NCBI GenBank assembly: GCA_023053545.1
Contig: JAKZAN010000004.1
Location: 6,634,001-6,698,000 of the forward strand
DNA: 64,000 nucleotides
From: Lepidurus packardi
Taxonomy: Eukaryota > Arthropoda > Branchiopoda > Notostraca > Triopsidae
Reading direction: 5' to 3'
Part shown: in pieces, positions 13,007 to 24,978 of the stretch
Numbering within the stretch: the stretch's first letter is position 1
Layout: the number at the start of each line of letters is the position of its first letter
Notes under the pieces: generated by a model
The model's input: the letters and a program-made list of their open reading frames with translations, nothing else
What the model was told of the DNA's origin: nothing
Databases searched by the model: none
Position numbers and translations under genes: made by a program

Positions 13007-13728
13007 TTAAAGGGCATCAATAATGTCACACATGAGTTTATCATGACCACTACAGTTTTTCGCTATGCTGTCTTTCCGTCGTTCCGCTTCTAAACGTTCG
13101 GTGGGAATGAGCAGCTTATTGTCAGACTCCAGTTCGGATGAATCTGGAAGATTTTGGATGGCCTGCTGCACAATGTCTAAGACTTTTTCTAAATGACGCT
13201 GGAAACGCTCGGCAGTCTCTAATCTTTGCCGCTTTTGCAGCTCAAGCATAACGCGAAGAGTTTCGCGAGCTTGATGAGGGCGAAATTCATTAACCAGATG
13301 ATGCATGTGAATGAAAAGCAGAGTAATGTCTTCGATTTTTTCGGCTCTTCTGGAGGATTCAGGGGAGCGAATCAGAATGTCTACAAGATCCAAAAAGCTG
13401 GCCAAGACTGAGTGATTCAATTTCTTGAGTTCTCTTCTGTGGTCGTAGTTATTAGGATAGAGTCGACGAATACCCTGTATAAAACCAGATCAAGAACAAA
13501 TCACATAAAGATTGCTTTACAGAACTTATAATTGCAAATTACCTGGCTTTCCAAGGGGCGTATTACGGCGTCATCGGCATGAAACACATTACCAAACATG
13601 CTATAGGAACCATCGATAAGAGCTGGCGGTTTTGGGGCTCTGCCTCTTTTGATATTTTCATCGCTATATAAATTGATGAACTGTATTGGTGGTGGAGGTA
13701 GAGAGCTAACTTGAGCAGTGTCTGACAT
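13007..13728 (-). CDS. MED7: MED7, Mediator complex subunit 7
   Basis: Two-exon gene (13728-13543 and 13474-13007) encoding 217 residues; animal MED7 is about 230. MED7 pairs with MED21 in the middle module of Mediator, which links transcription factors to RNA polymerase II. The N-terminus has the family's Pro-rich entry ([18 protein letters not shown]) followed by [19 protein letters not shown]. The second exon is almost wholly helical, with [36 protein letters not shown] and a coiled-coil stretch. An in-frame ATG 11 codons upstream lies before the conserved start, so the shorter MSDTAQ form is preferred. The stop is only 112 bp from that of convergent RBM28, so the two 3' UTRs probably overlap. 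Confidence 0.95.
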
Positions 13729-14269
13729 ATTCAGAGATCTCTGAAAGAACAGCAACAACAAAAAACATTAAACAGCTTGAACAAAACAACAATACTATTG
13801 TTAAGTTTAATCATTACCTTTCCAAAACACAAACTCTCTTCTTCCTTGTTTACGAAAGTCTAAAAGTTTAAAACCACCCATAGATGGCTTCGTAATTGCG
13901 TTTATAGTAAATATAGGAAAACCGGAAAAAATAAATAAGAATCATAAACAAGTAGGTGGCGCACGAGGTCAAAGGCGGGCAAATTTCCTGACCCATGACG
14001 CATAAATATTGCGTAAAACTTACAAGTTTAGAAAACGTTTACGACGTTATCAGAACGTTAGCTTGAGCTTTGTGTTTAGTGGTACGATCTCTCCCTTTGC
14101 CATAAGGTATGATTTGCATACTACACAACGTTCTTACCTGAGCTGTAACCAAGGTAAGAGCACGCTTTACTCAACTCACTTGTTGAATTTTTCTGGTTGC
14201 GTGGGAAGACCAAACGAAACGAACCGTATTATATACCAACCAACAGCTATCAAAAAGGCCTTCCAATAA
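13729..14269. promoter_or_regulatory. Divergent promoter region between MED7 and PAF-acetylhydrolase
   Basis: 541 bp between two start codons pointing away from each other. It probably serves both genes. The sequence is AT-rich with no clear TATA box at an expected distance. An open frame on the + strand here has no ATG start and ends at the downstream gene, so it is not called. Confidence 0.5.
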
Positions 14270-16446
14270 ATGGCTCTTCTGCGTCACCAAGGCAAATACC
14301 ATCTTCCACCCGCGCAAGGTAAAATAAAAAAATAAAATAAAATGCAGGCTTTTTAACACCTTTCTAGCTCGACCTCTCTACTCTTCTAATTAGGTCCCTA
14401 TACGGTTGGTAGCGCCGACATATTAGTTACAAACCGTGATAAGAAGCCCTTATTTCGCTTGTATTACCCAAGCGACGTTGCAAGTCCTTATGTAAGGTTC
14501 AAGCATCTTATTTTAAGAGCGAGAGAGAGAGAAAACACTCATGCTGTGAGACTGGTTGGATTTTAGGACTTGCATAACACGTGGCCTAAATGGATTCCGC
14601 ATCCAAATTATATAGAAGGCTATGCTCAAGTAGCGAGGGGTTGGAAACCCCTTGTTAAGCACTTGGTCCAATGGATCTTTGGTAGGACTGCGTATATCAC
14701 TTTAAGCTATGACATCATCGAACTTTTGCATTAAAACCGGTGTTTGGTCTCATATCCTGTAGGCCATGTTCATATTCCTGTGCTGGAATATACTCCACCC
14801 AAGCCGGGACCATTTCCTCTGTTGATTTTCTCTCATGGATTGAGCAGTTGCCGTACGAGCTACTCAACTATTTGCTCAAACATAGCTTCCTACGGTTTCG
14901 TGGTAGCAGCCCTTGAACACAGGTTTATTGGACGAGCTTTTTTTTCCCGCCTTTGCTTTCGAGAAACATATTTATTTGTAGGGATAAATCTGCGTGTGTC
15001 ACACTAATCGTCAAGGAAAAGATTGAGACTGAGACGGTGGAATACGAGGAGGAATGGTTGCTGTACGAGAAACGCGTCTTTGAAGATTTGCCGCATCGGC
15101 AGGAGCAAATTGCTCACCGCGTAGATGAGTGCAGACGGGCTCTGGATACCTTGATAGATATTAATGAGGGCAAGCCCTTATCAAATTATTTGGACCAGGA
15201 GTCTAAATTTCCTCTCATGGCATTGAAAGTAAAAACTTCAAGCATTTTGTCCTTAATTTGCTAATTGAGCTCATTTTTTCTCTCCCTCCCTCCCCCTCGC
15301 CTTTCTTGTTCGGGAGTCCATCAGGGACTCATGGATGTCAATAAAGTTGCCTTAGCAGGTCATTCCTTCGGAGGGGCTACCACCTTAAAAGCGCTCGCCG
15401 ACGATGCTCGCTATAAGTATAATACCACACACACTCTCTCTCTAGCTCTTTCTAATATGCCTGAGGCATAAAATCGAATGGGTTTCCTCTAATTATGAAT
15501 TCTATAAACCGTTCATATAGAGTTGGTATCGCTTTGGATGCGTGGTTGTATCCTCTTAAAGACGAACACGATCTCGCAGCCCAAGTCCGCCAGCCAGTCC
15601 TGTTTATTAACATGGAGGCATTTCAGACACTGCCTAATTTAAGATACATGGAGAGATTCCTCCAGCAGGCTGATTCCCAGCCCTTTGAACGTACAGTTAT
15701 TACCATAAGGTACACCCGAGACTTCATTGACTTAAAAGCCATCCTGAGCATCGTCTTTAGCATTAAAAGCAACGTAAGCTTACCTGGAAACGCATATTTT
15801 CTACCTTGTAGAAAATATTTTGTCAAATTTAGCTAGCAAATATGTAAGTTTTTTCGGATTTTATTATTTCACTTGTTCGTTTTGTTCTCATTGAATGCAT
15901 TGACGAGGACATTCGGGGATGGTTTCGAATGTGTCATTGTTGTGTCAAATATTGTACTTAAAAAAATCGCCCTTAACTTTGCTTTTTTGGCGCGTGTTGT
16001 CTCTTGGCAAATATACTCTGCAGGGGTAGCGTGCACCAAAATCAAGCAGACACGCCTTTTATCGTGCCCGCCTATTTACGTCGACTAGTCGGTGCTCATT
16101 CCCTCATCGATCCGCACCTTGCAATGACTATCAATAACGCAGCCATGCTCCTCTTTTTGCATCAGCACTTAGGTTAGTCCTCTCTGACACTATATAGCTC
16201 GTGAGGTGGCTGATGAGAAGAGGTTATTTTCTTGCTTTTTAAATAACCTCACAGTACACATCAACATCACACTTGTTCAGAATTGGTCTCAAATGTTATA
16301 CGATGCATAAAACGTCTCCGCTCTTGTTGCCTTTCTTCCCTTATGTAGGTTTGGATATGACGTCCCATCCCATTCAAGCCTTGCAAGGAATCCTTAATGA
16401 AGAAGCTGGTTGGATGCTGCATGGCATTGACACCGCAAAGCTGTGA
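14270..16446 (+). CDS. Platelet-activating factor acetylhydrolase (group VII phospholipase A2)
   Basis: Predicted 398-residue serine esterase that removes the short or oxidised sn-2 acyl chain from PAF-like phospholipids. Exons: 14270-14318, 14394-14491, 14567-14681, 14763-14922, 14982-15228, 15325-15416, 15521-15709, 16024-16172 and 16349-16446. The alpha/beta-hydrolase core is clear. Oxyanion-region FSHGLSSCRTSYSTI is followed by nucleophile elbow GHSFGG with Ser237, then Asp260 in GIALDAWLYP and His321 in GSVHQNQ. The Ser-Asp spacing of 23 equals that of the human plasma enzyme. There is no N-terminal signal peptide (start MALLRHQGKYHLPPAQ), which favours an intracellular PAFAH2-like form, though Gly2 for myristoylation is absent. 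Exon 4 begins after the acceptor at 14761-14762; an apparent upstream extension of that frame is intronic. Confidence 0.92.
16201..16252. repeat. Inverted repeat in the last PAF-acetylhydrolase intron
   Basis: GAGGTTATTT (16220-16229) and AAATAACCTC (16241-16250) can form a 10-bp stem. A second arm, GTGAGGT (16201-16207), could pair instead with ACCTCAC (16246-16252), so two mutually exclusive hairpins are possible in this 176-nt intron. Confidence 0.5.
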
Positions 16447-16594
16447 ACTTTCGTTTAGTTTTACTATGTAAATTTTATATACCTTTACTTACGGATTTGT
16501 TTCTTCAGGGTTTTTTTTAAGCGCCACGCGCGGCTTTTCCGAAAGCACTCTCTGTGGAAGAATGGAATTAGCGTCTTAACGCAAGGTTAATTTT

Positions 16595-16600
16595 AATAAA
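16595..16600 (+). terminator. Poly(A) signal AATAAA after PAF-acetylhydrolase
   Basis: Canonical AATAAA about 150 nt after the stop codon at 16446, followed by a T/G-rich stretch. It is the likely 3' end signal of the gene. Confidence 0.6.
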
Positions 16601-16634
16601 ATGGGTTCTTTGGAACGAAAATTATATTTCTGTG

Positions 16635-16648
16635 CCCCCCCCCCCCCC
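16635..16648. repeat. C14 homopolymer
   Basis: Fourteen consecutive C residues just beyond the PAF-acetylhydrolase 3' end. Two similar runs lie further along the gene-poor tract. Confidence 0.95.
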
Positions 16649-18856
16649 ATAAGAGAACAAAAATAATAATAAAATCAAGCTTCCACACAGCTCAACTCTA
16701 TTAATGAAAAAGCAGAGCAGTGAAGCAACAACAACACTCAGCTCGGCTGTCTGTTCATTTAAGGCTACTCGACTGTTATTAAAACTTAGGAAGAATGAAA
16801 GGCTTTTACGGGGTAAAAATTAGGCGCTTTAAAATGAAATTAGCCTGTTTGGGATCGACATAGGCAGTGGTTTTTAATAATCTGGGAGCCATAAGAAGCA
16901 AGCTTTTGCTCGTGTCTAATGCTCTTGGTCGATTTCTCCGACGTAAAGTAAAAAGTACCGGGAAAGAAAAAGACTCCCACCCTTCCCATGGACGATCCCG
17001 AGTTCCGCTTCTTTAAAGCGAAAGCCCTGTATACCATTGAGGGAGAGATGGGATAAAAAATCTAGTCATCACGTAATTGAAACCCTGATGAGAGACTGGC
17101 AGGACTTGATGAACTTGATTTCTGAGTTAAGATTACAACCTTCTCTCTTTTGCTAAGCTTTTTTTACCCTTTCTGCTTCCGCGGTCTAGATACTGGACTT
17201 ACGGTAGGGGCAAACAAGTCACATGGATAAAATTTTCAAGTTGCCTGCGTTTTTTGATGTTGTTTTTTTCCGTACAGATTTTTTTTCCTTTGCCCCCCTT
17301 CCTTAGGGCAGTATGGAAGCTTATACATGTAGACGTATATATATCCATGAGGGAAACATCATGTCTGGTTGAGTTAGCGGCTGCTTGCTGCTCGGTGAAA
17401 GATGAAGAGGTAAATTGGCAAGGACCCTCTTTTCTTCAGCAAACATGACTAATGATAAGGGGCCAGCCAGACGGCGAGTTTCATAGTAGAGGAGGACCGT
17501 AAGAAGGAAACATGGAGCTTCAATTTCGAAATACCTCACAAGCGTGGGCTGTTTTTTTTTTTCTTCTTCTTGTGTTTGGGAGCTTCGTTTCTTCGGGCAA
17601 CTTAAGGTTGATGTGCCGTACTACAGTTATATAAGTATTTTCTCTTATGTAGGAAATAAATGTCTGCCTACGTAATGCCTTGCGCTGCCTTTACGAAAAG
17701 AATGCGAAGAGAATCCATTGATTTATTAAAAAGCTTTTTTTTTCATATTACGTTTTTCACCCGCTTTTTTTTTGCTAGTACATACTCGCTTCTTCCTTCC
17801 CTGCGACGTGTGCCTTCCAGCAGATACATTTATATATGTTTTCTTTGCCGAATTCCAAAAAGTGCAGCTGTACAATTTTGATAAGGGCACTAATGGGAAG
17901 CTATGGACGTTTGGGCTAACTTCTTTTTTTTTCCCCTGTGTTTGGTTCAGTTTCCTTACGTTTTCTCTGTTGTTAATAATTGCCTGGAGCTGTGAGGTGG
18001 AGGTTAAGTTGTAAAGTGATTCCAGGATATTGCTTCCCGTCGAGATCGAGGCAACATTTAGAAGAAAAACAGACTATTTAGTGTTGTAGCGAAGGAAAGT
18101 TATTCGAGGGTTTATTAACGTCGGGTAAAAAAGTTTAAACGTAAGTGGCCTTTGGCTGAAAGAAAATTCTAAGCATTTTAGGCCGTATAACAAGTAAAGT
18201 AATTAGGAATAGTAAGAATACTAAGAGCTACTCGACAAGGTCGTGTAGGCTCATTCGTGTGTCGTGTGCCTGACAGGAAAGCTAGAGAGAGCAGGGATGA
18301 AGGTAAGACAGACAGCTCCTTAATGCACTAGATGAGTTGGGATTTACAGCAGAGGGAAAAAGAATAATGCTGTAGCCCAGGGAAAAAGTTGGGGTGGGGG
18401 GGATAACGTTAAATCCCTACAGGGACCCCTGTGCACAGTAGTACAAGCAAGATTTTCGGTGCTTCTTTTGTACCACTGATGTATATATCCTCACAAACAT
18501 TCCCTTCGTCCCTCTTTATATCTGTCGTACGGTCCACGAAATCCCAGGAGAAACCACTCTTTTGCTACTCTCGGTACGTTTACTTTCTTGCCCAAGATGA
18601 AAAGTTCATTGAGGTCGGGATTTTAAGAGCTAAACAGAGGAAGATCCGATTGGGCTATCCGAAGGTTGCGTCTTTTAATCTTCTACCTTAGCAAGGGCCT
18701 ACAGTGTCTTCTCGTTTACTTTTGGGCTAAAAAAAGAAGAAAAAGAAATTAAATCCTGATGAATTGAAGACCTACAGTTATACTTTTGGCCCATGGAAAT
18801 CATATTGCGGCAAAATTTCTCTTTGTGTAGACCGCTCAAACTGCTGCAGACAAAAT
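16649..18856. other. Gene-poor tract, part 1: no supported gene
   Basis: Open frames here are short, overlap one another on both strands and lack recognisable motifs or paired splice sites. The tract has many T runs of 8-10 nt and a G-rich patch near 18390-18402. I see no conserved domain, tRNA or transposon. Confidence 0.55.
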
Positions 18857-18890
18857 CTAGGAAATCACCTGAATTCAGGTGATTTCCTAG
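18857..18890. repeat. Perfect 34-bp palindrome flanked by AAAAT direct repeats
   Basis: The half-site CTAGGAAATCACCTGAA is followed at once by its exact reverse complement with no spacer; the centre is an EcoRI-type GAATTC. AAAAT stands immediately on each side (18852-18856 and 18891-18895). This looks like a target-site duplication around a minimal foldback, or a large dyad-symmetric site. Nothing nearby explains it. Confidence 0.9.
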
Positions 18891-21800
18891 AAAATCGAAC
18901 GATTTTAGGTTGTATAGGGCAGGTTTGAATGTTTAGCAGGTTTCTACTAGAGTAAAGAATGAAAGAAGATTTTTAACACGGTAAAAGTGCTACCACTGGG
19001 AAGAAGTGTTGGTTTTCTGACCCATTTTGCAGTAATAAGACTTGCAGTCATGAAAAGAAGAGCTAGAAACTACAAAGTTACGGGATCCAATTACGGAATT
19101 AAGTTTGGTAAAGTGTCCAAAGTTTAGTTAGTTGAGTGGCACTTGTCTGAAGAGAAAGAGGAGTAGAGAGAAATGACAAACATTGCAAGAAAAGACGAAC
19201 AAAGAAAAATTCTTGGTCCATTAAAGCTAGCACAACCACACACAAACACATCCCCAGTTACCTTTACACAAGTTTGCTTTTTTCGCTCCTTTTGGCTGTG
19301 TGTTTCCGCTTGCCTTGGCTAAATGTGGGCAGATTGATTCTTTGTGGAATTACGGGGCAAGTCCCGCAGCGAAAATTGAATCATGTGGGGAGCTTTCCAA
19401 GTCTAGTACTGCAAAATACGAGCAATTCCCCTTCCTTGGTGATGGCGTTACCTTACGCGGCGGACGCAAGCTAACCGGAAAGAGTTGATTGACAAAGAAG
19501 GGAAGTTAATAACTGATCAGCCGCGTGGTTAAGGTTTTTCAAGCGTTCAGTTGGTCCTCTCACGAGCATTATAGACCATTTTCTATGGGGAAGGGGGTAG
19601 AAGCTTGAGTTAATATGAGGAATTCGGCAGATTGTTAATCCCCGGTCCGAGTCATACAGTGATTTACCGTGGAACGTGATTGCTTGTCATCTGCTTTGTC
19701 GATGAGAACTAATCAAAAAGGCCAAGGACCAAGGCAGTATTTCGCACGAGTGGAGATGGAAGTACCTTTTCACCTGGCTTATTGAGCCGTATGGGATTGT
19801 AAAAGCTATAGCCGAACCTTTGATGACACGTTCAGCGACGAGGCAGCAGCCAAAGTACAAAGACAAAAGCCAAGAGAGCAAAAGGCAAGGAGAGAGAGAG
19901 CGCGGGGGATTTTGGAACTTGTATGATCGTACTTAAGCAAGTTTACTATCATTTTATCCATTTTACCCATTTCATCCTGCGCTGGTCTTTCTCCTTAGTG
20001 TCTTTTATTGAGGTGGAGGGAGTCCTCTCGCTCTCTACCCCCGTCTTTTGGAATCATTACACAGAAACGAAAACTATTTTGGCCCCTTTTGGAGCAGTAT
20101 TGATTCATTTAAACATACGTCCATTTGTTCCTTATGGGCAAGCAAAACGGAGAATCTTTCCTTATTTTCTTTTATCTTCTTTAAGGACAATCTATTAGTC
20201 ATTCTTTGCAGAGCGCTCGACTGTGTACAGTTATAGCAATGCAGCTGCCGGTATGAAGGATATTGCCCATGCTTTTATTTTGCCCACTTTTACGTCGCTG
20301 GTAGCGGCAGTTTAGATTTTGGATCAACCTCGGACTAGATTAGATATTGATTGCGAGACACCCTACGATGAGCACCGGGGGTAAGAAAGAAAGCAACAGG
20401 GCTTTTGGTTTAGGTGAGGGGGAGCAGAAAAGGGTACCGTATAAGGGGGAAAAGGGTAAGCTAAAGTCTTAAGCCATTGTTGTATAAAGGACGCCCAGAG
20501 GAGATTATATGTCTACGCAAGTAGAGTCGATCGTTAAAATTGAAATGTTCCTTTATTCTTTATGTGTGTGGTTGCTTAGGTTAGGGAGCTAAAGCGTTTC
20601 TTTTTTTTCTCTTTTACATTTTTCCCTACCGTGTTCCTGGATTTGAGCTCGTCAGCAACCATTTCAAGGAAATTGTAAGTTCCCTGCAAGCAGCAGAAGT
20701 TAGCAATAGCGCCCAAGGAGGCGAGCCCACTCTTTAGACTCTCCCGCCAACGATTTCCGATAATTACATAGGTTCTTTTGAAGTTAGGTCACCCATTCTA
20801 TGTGGAAGCTCCTCGCTGGCCTTTTATGAAGTAAAAGAGCTCCCCAATTTTTTGTAACATGTTCAGTACAGGACTCGCCCTTCTTTCGGCCAAAAGCCCT
20901 TTGATTGTGCTGTCATGCAGTTTGGGTCAAAAACTTGTATATTCCCTAAGATAAACATTATTTGAAATGTATCTTTGGCCTTTCCCAAACTTCTTGAGCT
21001 AAAACGAGGGACTCCCAGAAAGCAGAAATCCAACTTTCTTTTTAGCAGATATACAGAACATTGTACGCCTGCAGGACCAAGAGTTTTTATATGTTACTGT
21101 ATCCAAGCTTTTTACAGCACGGGGACAGTTCGTAACGGCTGGTATAGTTGGTATTGCTAAGGCGCTTTTTATTTGGAAAAACAAACTTTTGGTCAGTCTG
21201 GCCTAAGCTATAACCTGCAGTTCCGTCATTGGTAACGGTTTGGCAAATCGAACGTTTCCGCGGCTCCAACGCTCCAACAGTTAATTTGGCTGTAGACCCT
21301 GTCCGCTGCCACCCGTAGTATTCGCGAGAAAATGTTGCAACAAAAGTGCGTGATAGGAGACTTGCGTGACTCCCCGATTCATCTTTAGGTAGATCGGGGG
21401 TACCACGTTAGGTCTAATAGACACATGTTTGGAAGAAGAAGCTCATTGCTTATGCAATTCGCGATTTTCATCTAGGCAACAGGCGCGGTAGCAACATACT
21501 ACACTGTCTTCCTTTACCATCCAGTCCTCGTCTGCCGCATGCAACACGCCCTTATAGCAGGCGTAATAGCAATCAAGACTTGCACAGTCAGCAAGGGGGG
21601 AGGAGAGAAATAAAATAAAATACAGGAAGAGTTGTCGGAAGCATCAGACGAATACCATATGAGCAACGAGATAAAATTGCCTAAGCCCACCACCCCCCTC
21701 CCTCAAAAATACAACAATATTTGTCAGGCCCACGGGGTAACGTCTTGAAAACTCCTCCGTTTGCTAAACAGGGCGACGCTGGAGCAAGATATTGCCTTTT

Positions 21801-24183
21801 ATGCCCCCTTTTTCCAAAATTGAGCTTATAGCTATGTGTATCTGTTCTTAGAAAGGACGGGAAGTGTCGCCTATGGGCCCATAACGCCACGAAGTATATG
21901 AAAATTGAGCCTATACAGATCTATAATATTGTAGGGCGCTTTGTAACCCAGGGTAATCGCTGCATATTGATATGGGTTTGCGTGCCAGCTAGCCCCCACA
22001 ATCCATTTTTATTACCTTTTTTTGCTTCTTTTACACGAGTTAGTAGTTTTCTCCTGTCTCTCCCTCTAGACAACTGAAATATGCAGGAAGCTTATTCAGT
22101 CATTCCTTTTGATCCGTTCAGTTGAAGGTTTCCTGCCGTATTTATTATATGTAGGCTCCCCGGAACGCGCAACAAAGAATAGGCTAGCTAGTTAAGGTAT
22201 TGTTGTGTGTTTGGCGACCTCATTTATCCCGTGGGACAGTTTTGACTTATTTTGCACCCTTTAGCTTCACCCCCCTTCCTCCCAACATAAACGAACTACA
22301 GTAACACGCGCACGTGCCTTCTTGTCGTATTTTTACTCTGCTCTTTATTTTTATTTATTTTCTTGAGTTCAGTGTTTAAAAAACAAAACAAAAAAGTAAG
22401 TAAAAAATGAGGACAATGGGGGAAAAACACCAGAAAAGTGGCCGAGAATATCGATGATGGCCTGTGCTTTTGCTTGGCTGACGGTTGCCCTAGCGGCAGT
22501 GCGTCATTGAAATATATATAACAGTGTTTCTAAGTCGAAATGTCAGCTCCACCTGAGCTTTACGAAGTCGGCTTTTTTAATGCTTGTTTTACACCTTGAA
22601 GCCCAAAGTTGGCAAATATTTGAAAGCAATAGCACCTGGTACTACTAGTGTAAGGTCTTGGGACCATATGTGAAGTTTTGATATAACGTTACTGGGCTTT
22701 GGCGAGTTTTTTTTTTTTATTATTCTTTCAGTTTTGGCGAGGAGACGGAGACCCCAATTTGAGACGAGCCGAAGGAAAAGGAAGCAGCCCAAATCGATAG
22801 GTCTTGATGGGTTCGAGTCAGTTGCCGACATACACTTTACAATTTAACTCCCCCAGAATGCCACCCATAACCCGGGCCCCTCGTCAAAAGTTAGATTAGC
22901 ACAGCAGGATATCGAACTGGTAATGGAAAATGGAGGGGACCCAGCGATACAATTGAAGATGATCGGAAGTCGTTGTCTTTTGCTTATTGGCGACACGCAA
23001 CAATCCTCTCAACAAAACTTCACAATTCATTGATGACGTTAATTCGCACCCGAAAACGTCATTTTATGATGGTAAGGCGGCTACTTTTTATCGTAATTTA
23101 GGTGAATCTTCAACACTTGACGAGTTTGAACGGGGAGCTGTTGACACAAAGTCGACACGTCCAAGGCAGTCTTGTCGGGAAAATGTCGGGGGAAAAAGGA
23201 TCTAAGATCTGATAATGGGTTCAGCGCATTTTCAGGCAATTTTCAGGCTCTAAGATTAATTCTTTTGAAGCCCTAGAACTTTTTCTTTATAGAAATATTT
23301 ATGTATTTTGTTAAGACCCATAAGGCAATTTGGACGACTTTCCGGGTCCATGTAGTGCTTATTTGTTTCCGATCCAGAGTAGGTACCAGCAGGATCGTGT
23401 TGTCCTTAATAACGTGTGCAGTCTCTTGCAGCGTACTTTAGGAGGCAAAAGAAGGCTGTTCTCTTGCTATTAAATAAGCTAGCGGCTCATTAGGACTCCC
23501 TTGATGCTACCATGATTTCTTGTTGCTTTTTACGCTACACCAGAACCAAATTTAAAATAAAGTTAGCCAAAAGTCGAGAGCAGACCCGGAGAAAACACTG
23601 GAGCGCGGGTTGAAATTTCTTTAACCTTCTTAAAGGGAGGGTAAAAGTGTCTCACGTGCCAGTCGCAGAGACTTTTGCTATACCATAAAAGCAAGTTCTT
23701 TTGTGATACGGATAGCAAAAGTTTTAATGAAGGAAACTTGGGTAATCGATGTCCAAACCATGAGCGTCTTCTTAACGCACTTGAAAAGGTATCTCTTGAA
23801 AAAGAGAGACAAGTGTATTGTGTTCCTTTCTTGGTTGAACTCAGAACCAGCTTGCCTCGTGCTGTTTTTTCTCCCAAGGACAAAAATTGCAGCAAATTTT
23901 AGTTTTCTGAAGCTTCATAGTTTTTCCAACGAAAAGATCCCTTGAATTTTATCTTTTTTATGAAGTAACGGGCATGGATATTGGCCTTTTTCTGCTCTGC
24001 CTTGCAGTCTTAAAGTAAACATTGTAATCTGGGATTCCAAATTCTTGGGCAAGTGAATTATAATACCAGTATGATCTTTCTCCTGTTTTTTTATGTTTTT
24101 TGTTAGGTTTAAAATAAGCCACGCGTTAGTTGTGGAGGATTTGAAGGATTTCCAGCCGATTTAATTACAGCGGATGCTGTTTA
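18891..24183. other. Gene-poor tract, part 2: no supported gene
   Basis: About 5.3 kb with only short overlapping open frames, scattered T runs and GA-rich patches (for example near 19880-19905). A box-B-like GGTTCGAGTC at about 22805 lacks pairing T-arm flanks and is not a tRNA. No coding gene is supported. Confidence 0.55.
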
Positions 24184-24978
24184 CTGTGATCACTGGTTAT
24201 TAGAATCAGCCGCTGTATGGAATCAAATTTTAAAGGACGGATTCAAAATAAAAAAAATCATAACATTTTAATCGGTCATTAGAATCACAGTTTTGGATAT
24301 TAGCATCAACTTCAAGAGAATCTTGACATGTACATTAACAAAACTACAGTAATGATTGTGCCACATTGACCAATGGCATTGCTTTTACGTCGTTTTGAAC
24401 AATCCTGTCATTTTCAGCCTACGCATGGGAGAAATATCTTCTAAACTCTTAAATCAATTAAATGAGCAGGTTATTCAGTTAAATGACCAGTTCCTTTAAT
24501 TGACTGGGAAAATTAAGAGGGATATCGTGTTGAGAACCCCACCTAAGCGTAGGAGTAGGTTTCAAAGGCGCAGTGTTCGTTGTATTTTAGACGTGTGGTT
24601 ATATAAGTGGCGACGAAAAAGAAAAAAGTTGATTTAAATATAAAAAGAGAAGTTGCGGCTCGTTGAAATCTAGGACAAGGTAAATTTAAAAGATTTCCCA
24701 CAAAGGAAAATGACCGTTAAATTAGAAATTGGTCAATCATCTCTATCAAAATTGTTCAAAAGTCGTTAATAAATAAACAATAGTGGGTATAGTGAATCTA
24801 GAAAAAGGAAACGTGTGAGGAAGTGTCAAAAAGTAGAAGATGCTTTGTTTATTTGGTTTAAATAAGCCAGTTCGTTTAACGCACCGATCAATCGTAGCAT
24901 TCTATTGCATATTTCCGATTCGGTTATTAGAATCTTCGCTTAATAGAATCAATATTTATTTGACGAACTTGATCACAG
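24184..24978 (+). mobile_element. Decayed pogo/Tigger-like DNA transposon (Tc1/mariner superfamily)
   Basis: A 795-bp element with 9-bp terminal inverted repeats, CTGTGATCA at 24184-24192 and TGATCACAG at 24970-24978. Both ends are flanked by TA (24182-24183 and 24979-24980), the target duplication of Tc1/mariner elements. On the + strand around 24600-24880 a broken frame still reads like the CENP-B/Tigger DNA-binding region of pogo-type transposases. It has a Lys-rich start with VDLNIKREVAAR, a helix-turn-helix-like GQSSLSKLFKS, and RKRKRVRKCQKVEDALFIWF. Stops and a frame change interrupt it and no catalytic DDE region remains, so it is a non-autonomous, internally deleted relic. The motif TTATTAGAATC recurs near both ends (about 24199 and 24922). 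It gives the only recognisable transposase homology in the window. Confidence 0.72.

Noticed and set aside
14682-14762. Reading through from PAF-acetylhydrolase exon 3 or starting exon 4 upstream
   Set aside because: The read-through frame meets a stop, and a 25-nt intron would be too short. The acceptor at 14761-14762 restores the family frame exactly.
22800-22830. tRNA-like B box (GGTTCGAGTC)
   Set aside because: The flanking bases cannot form the T-arm stem and no A box or acceptor stem is found at the right distance.
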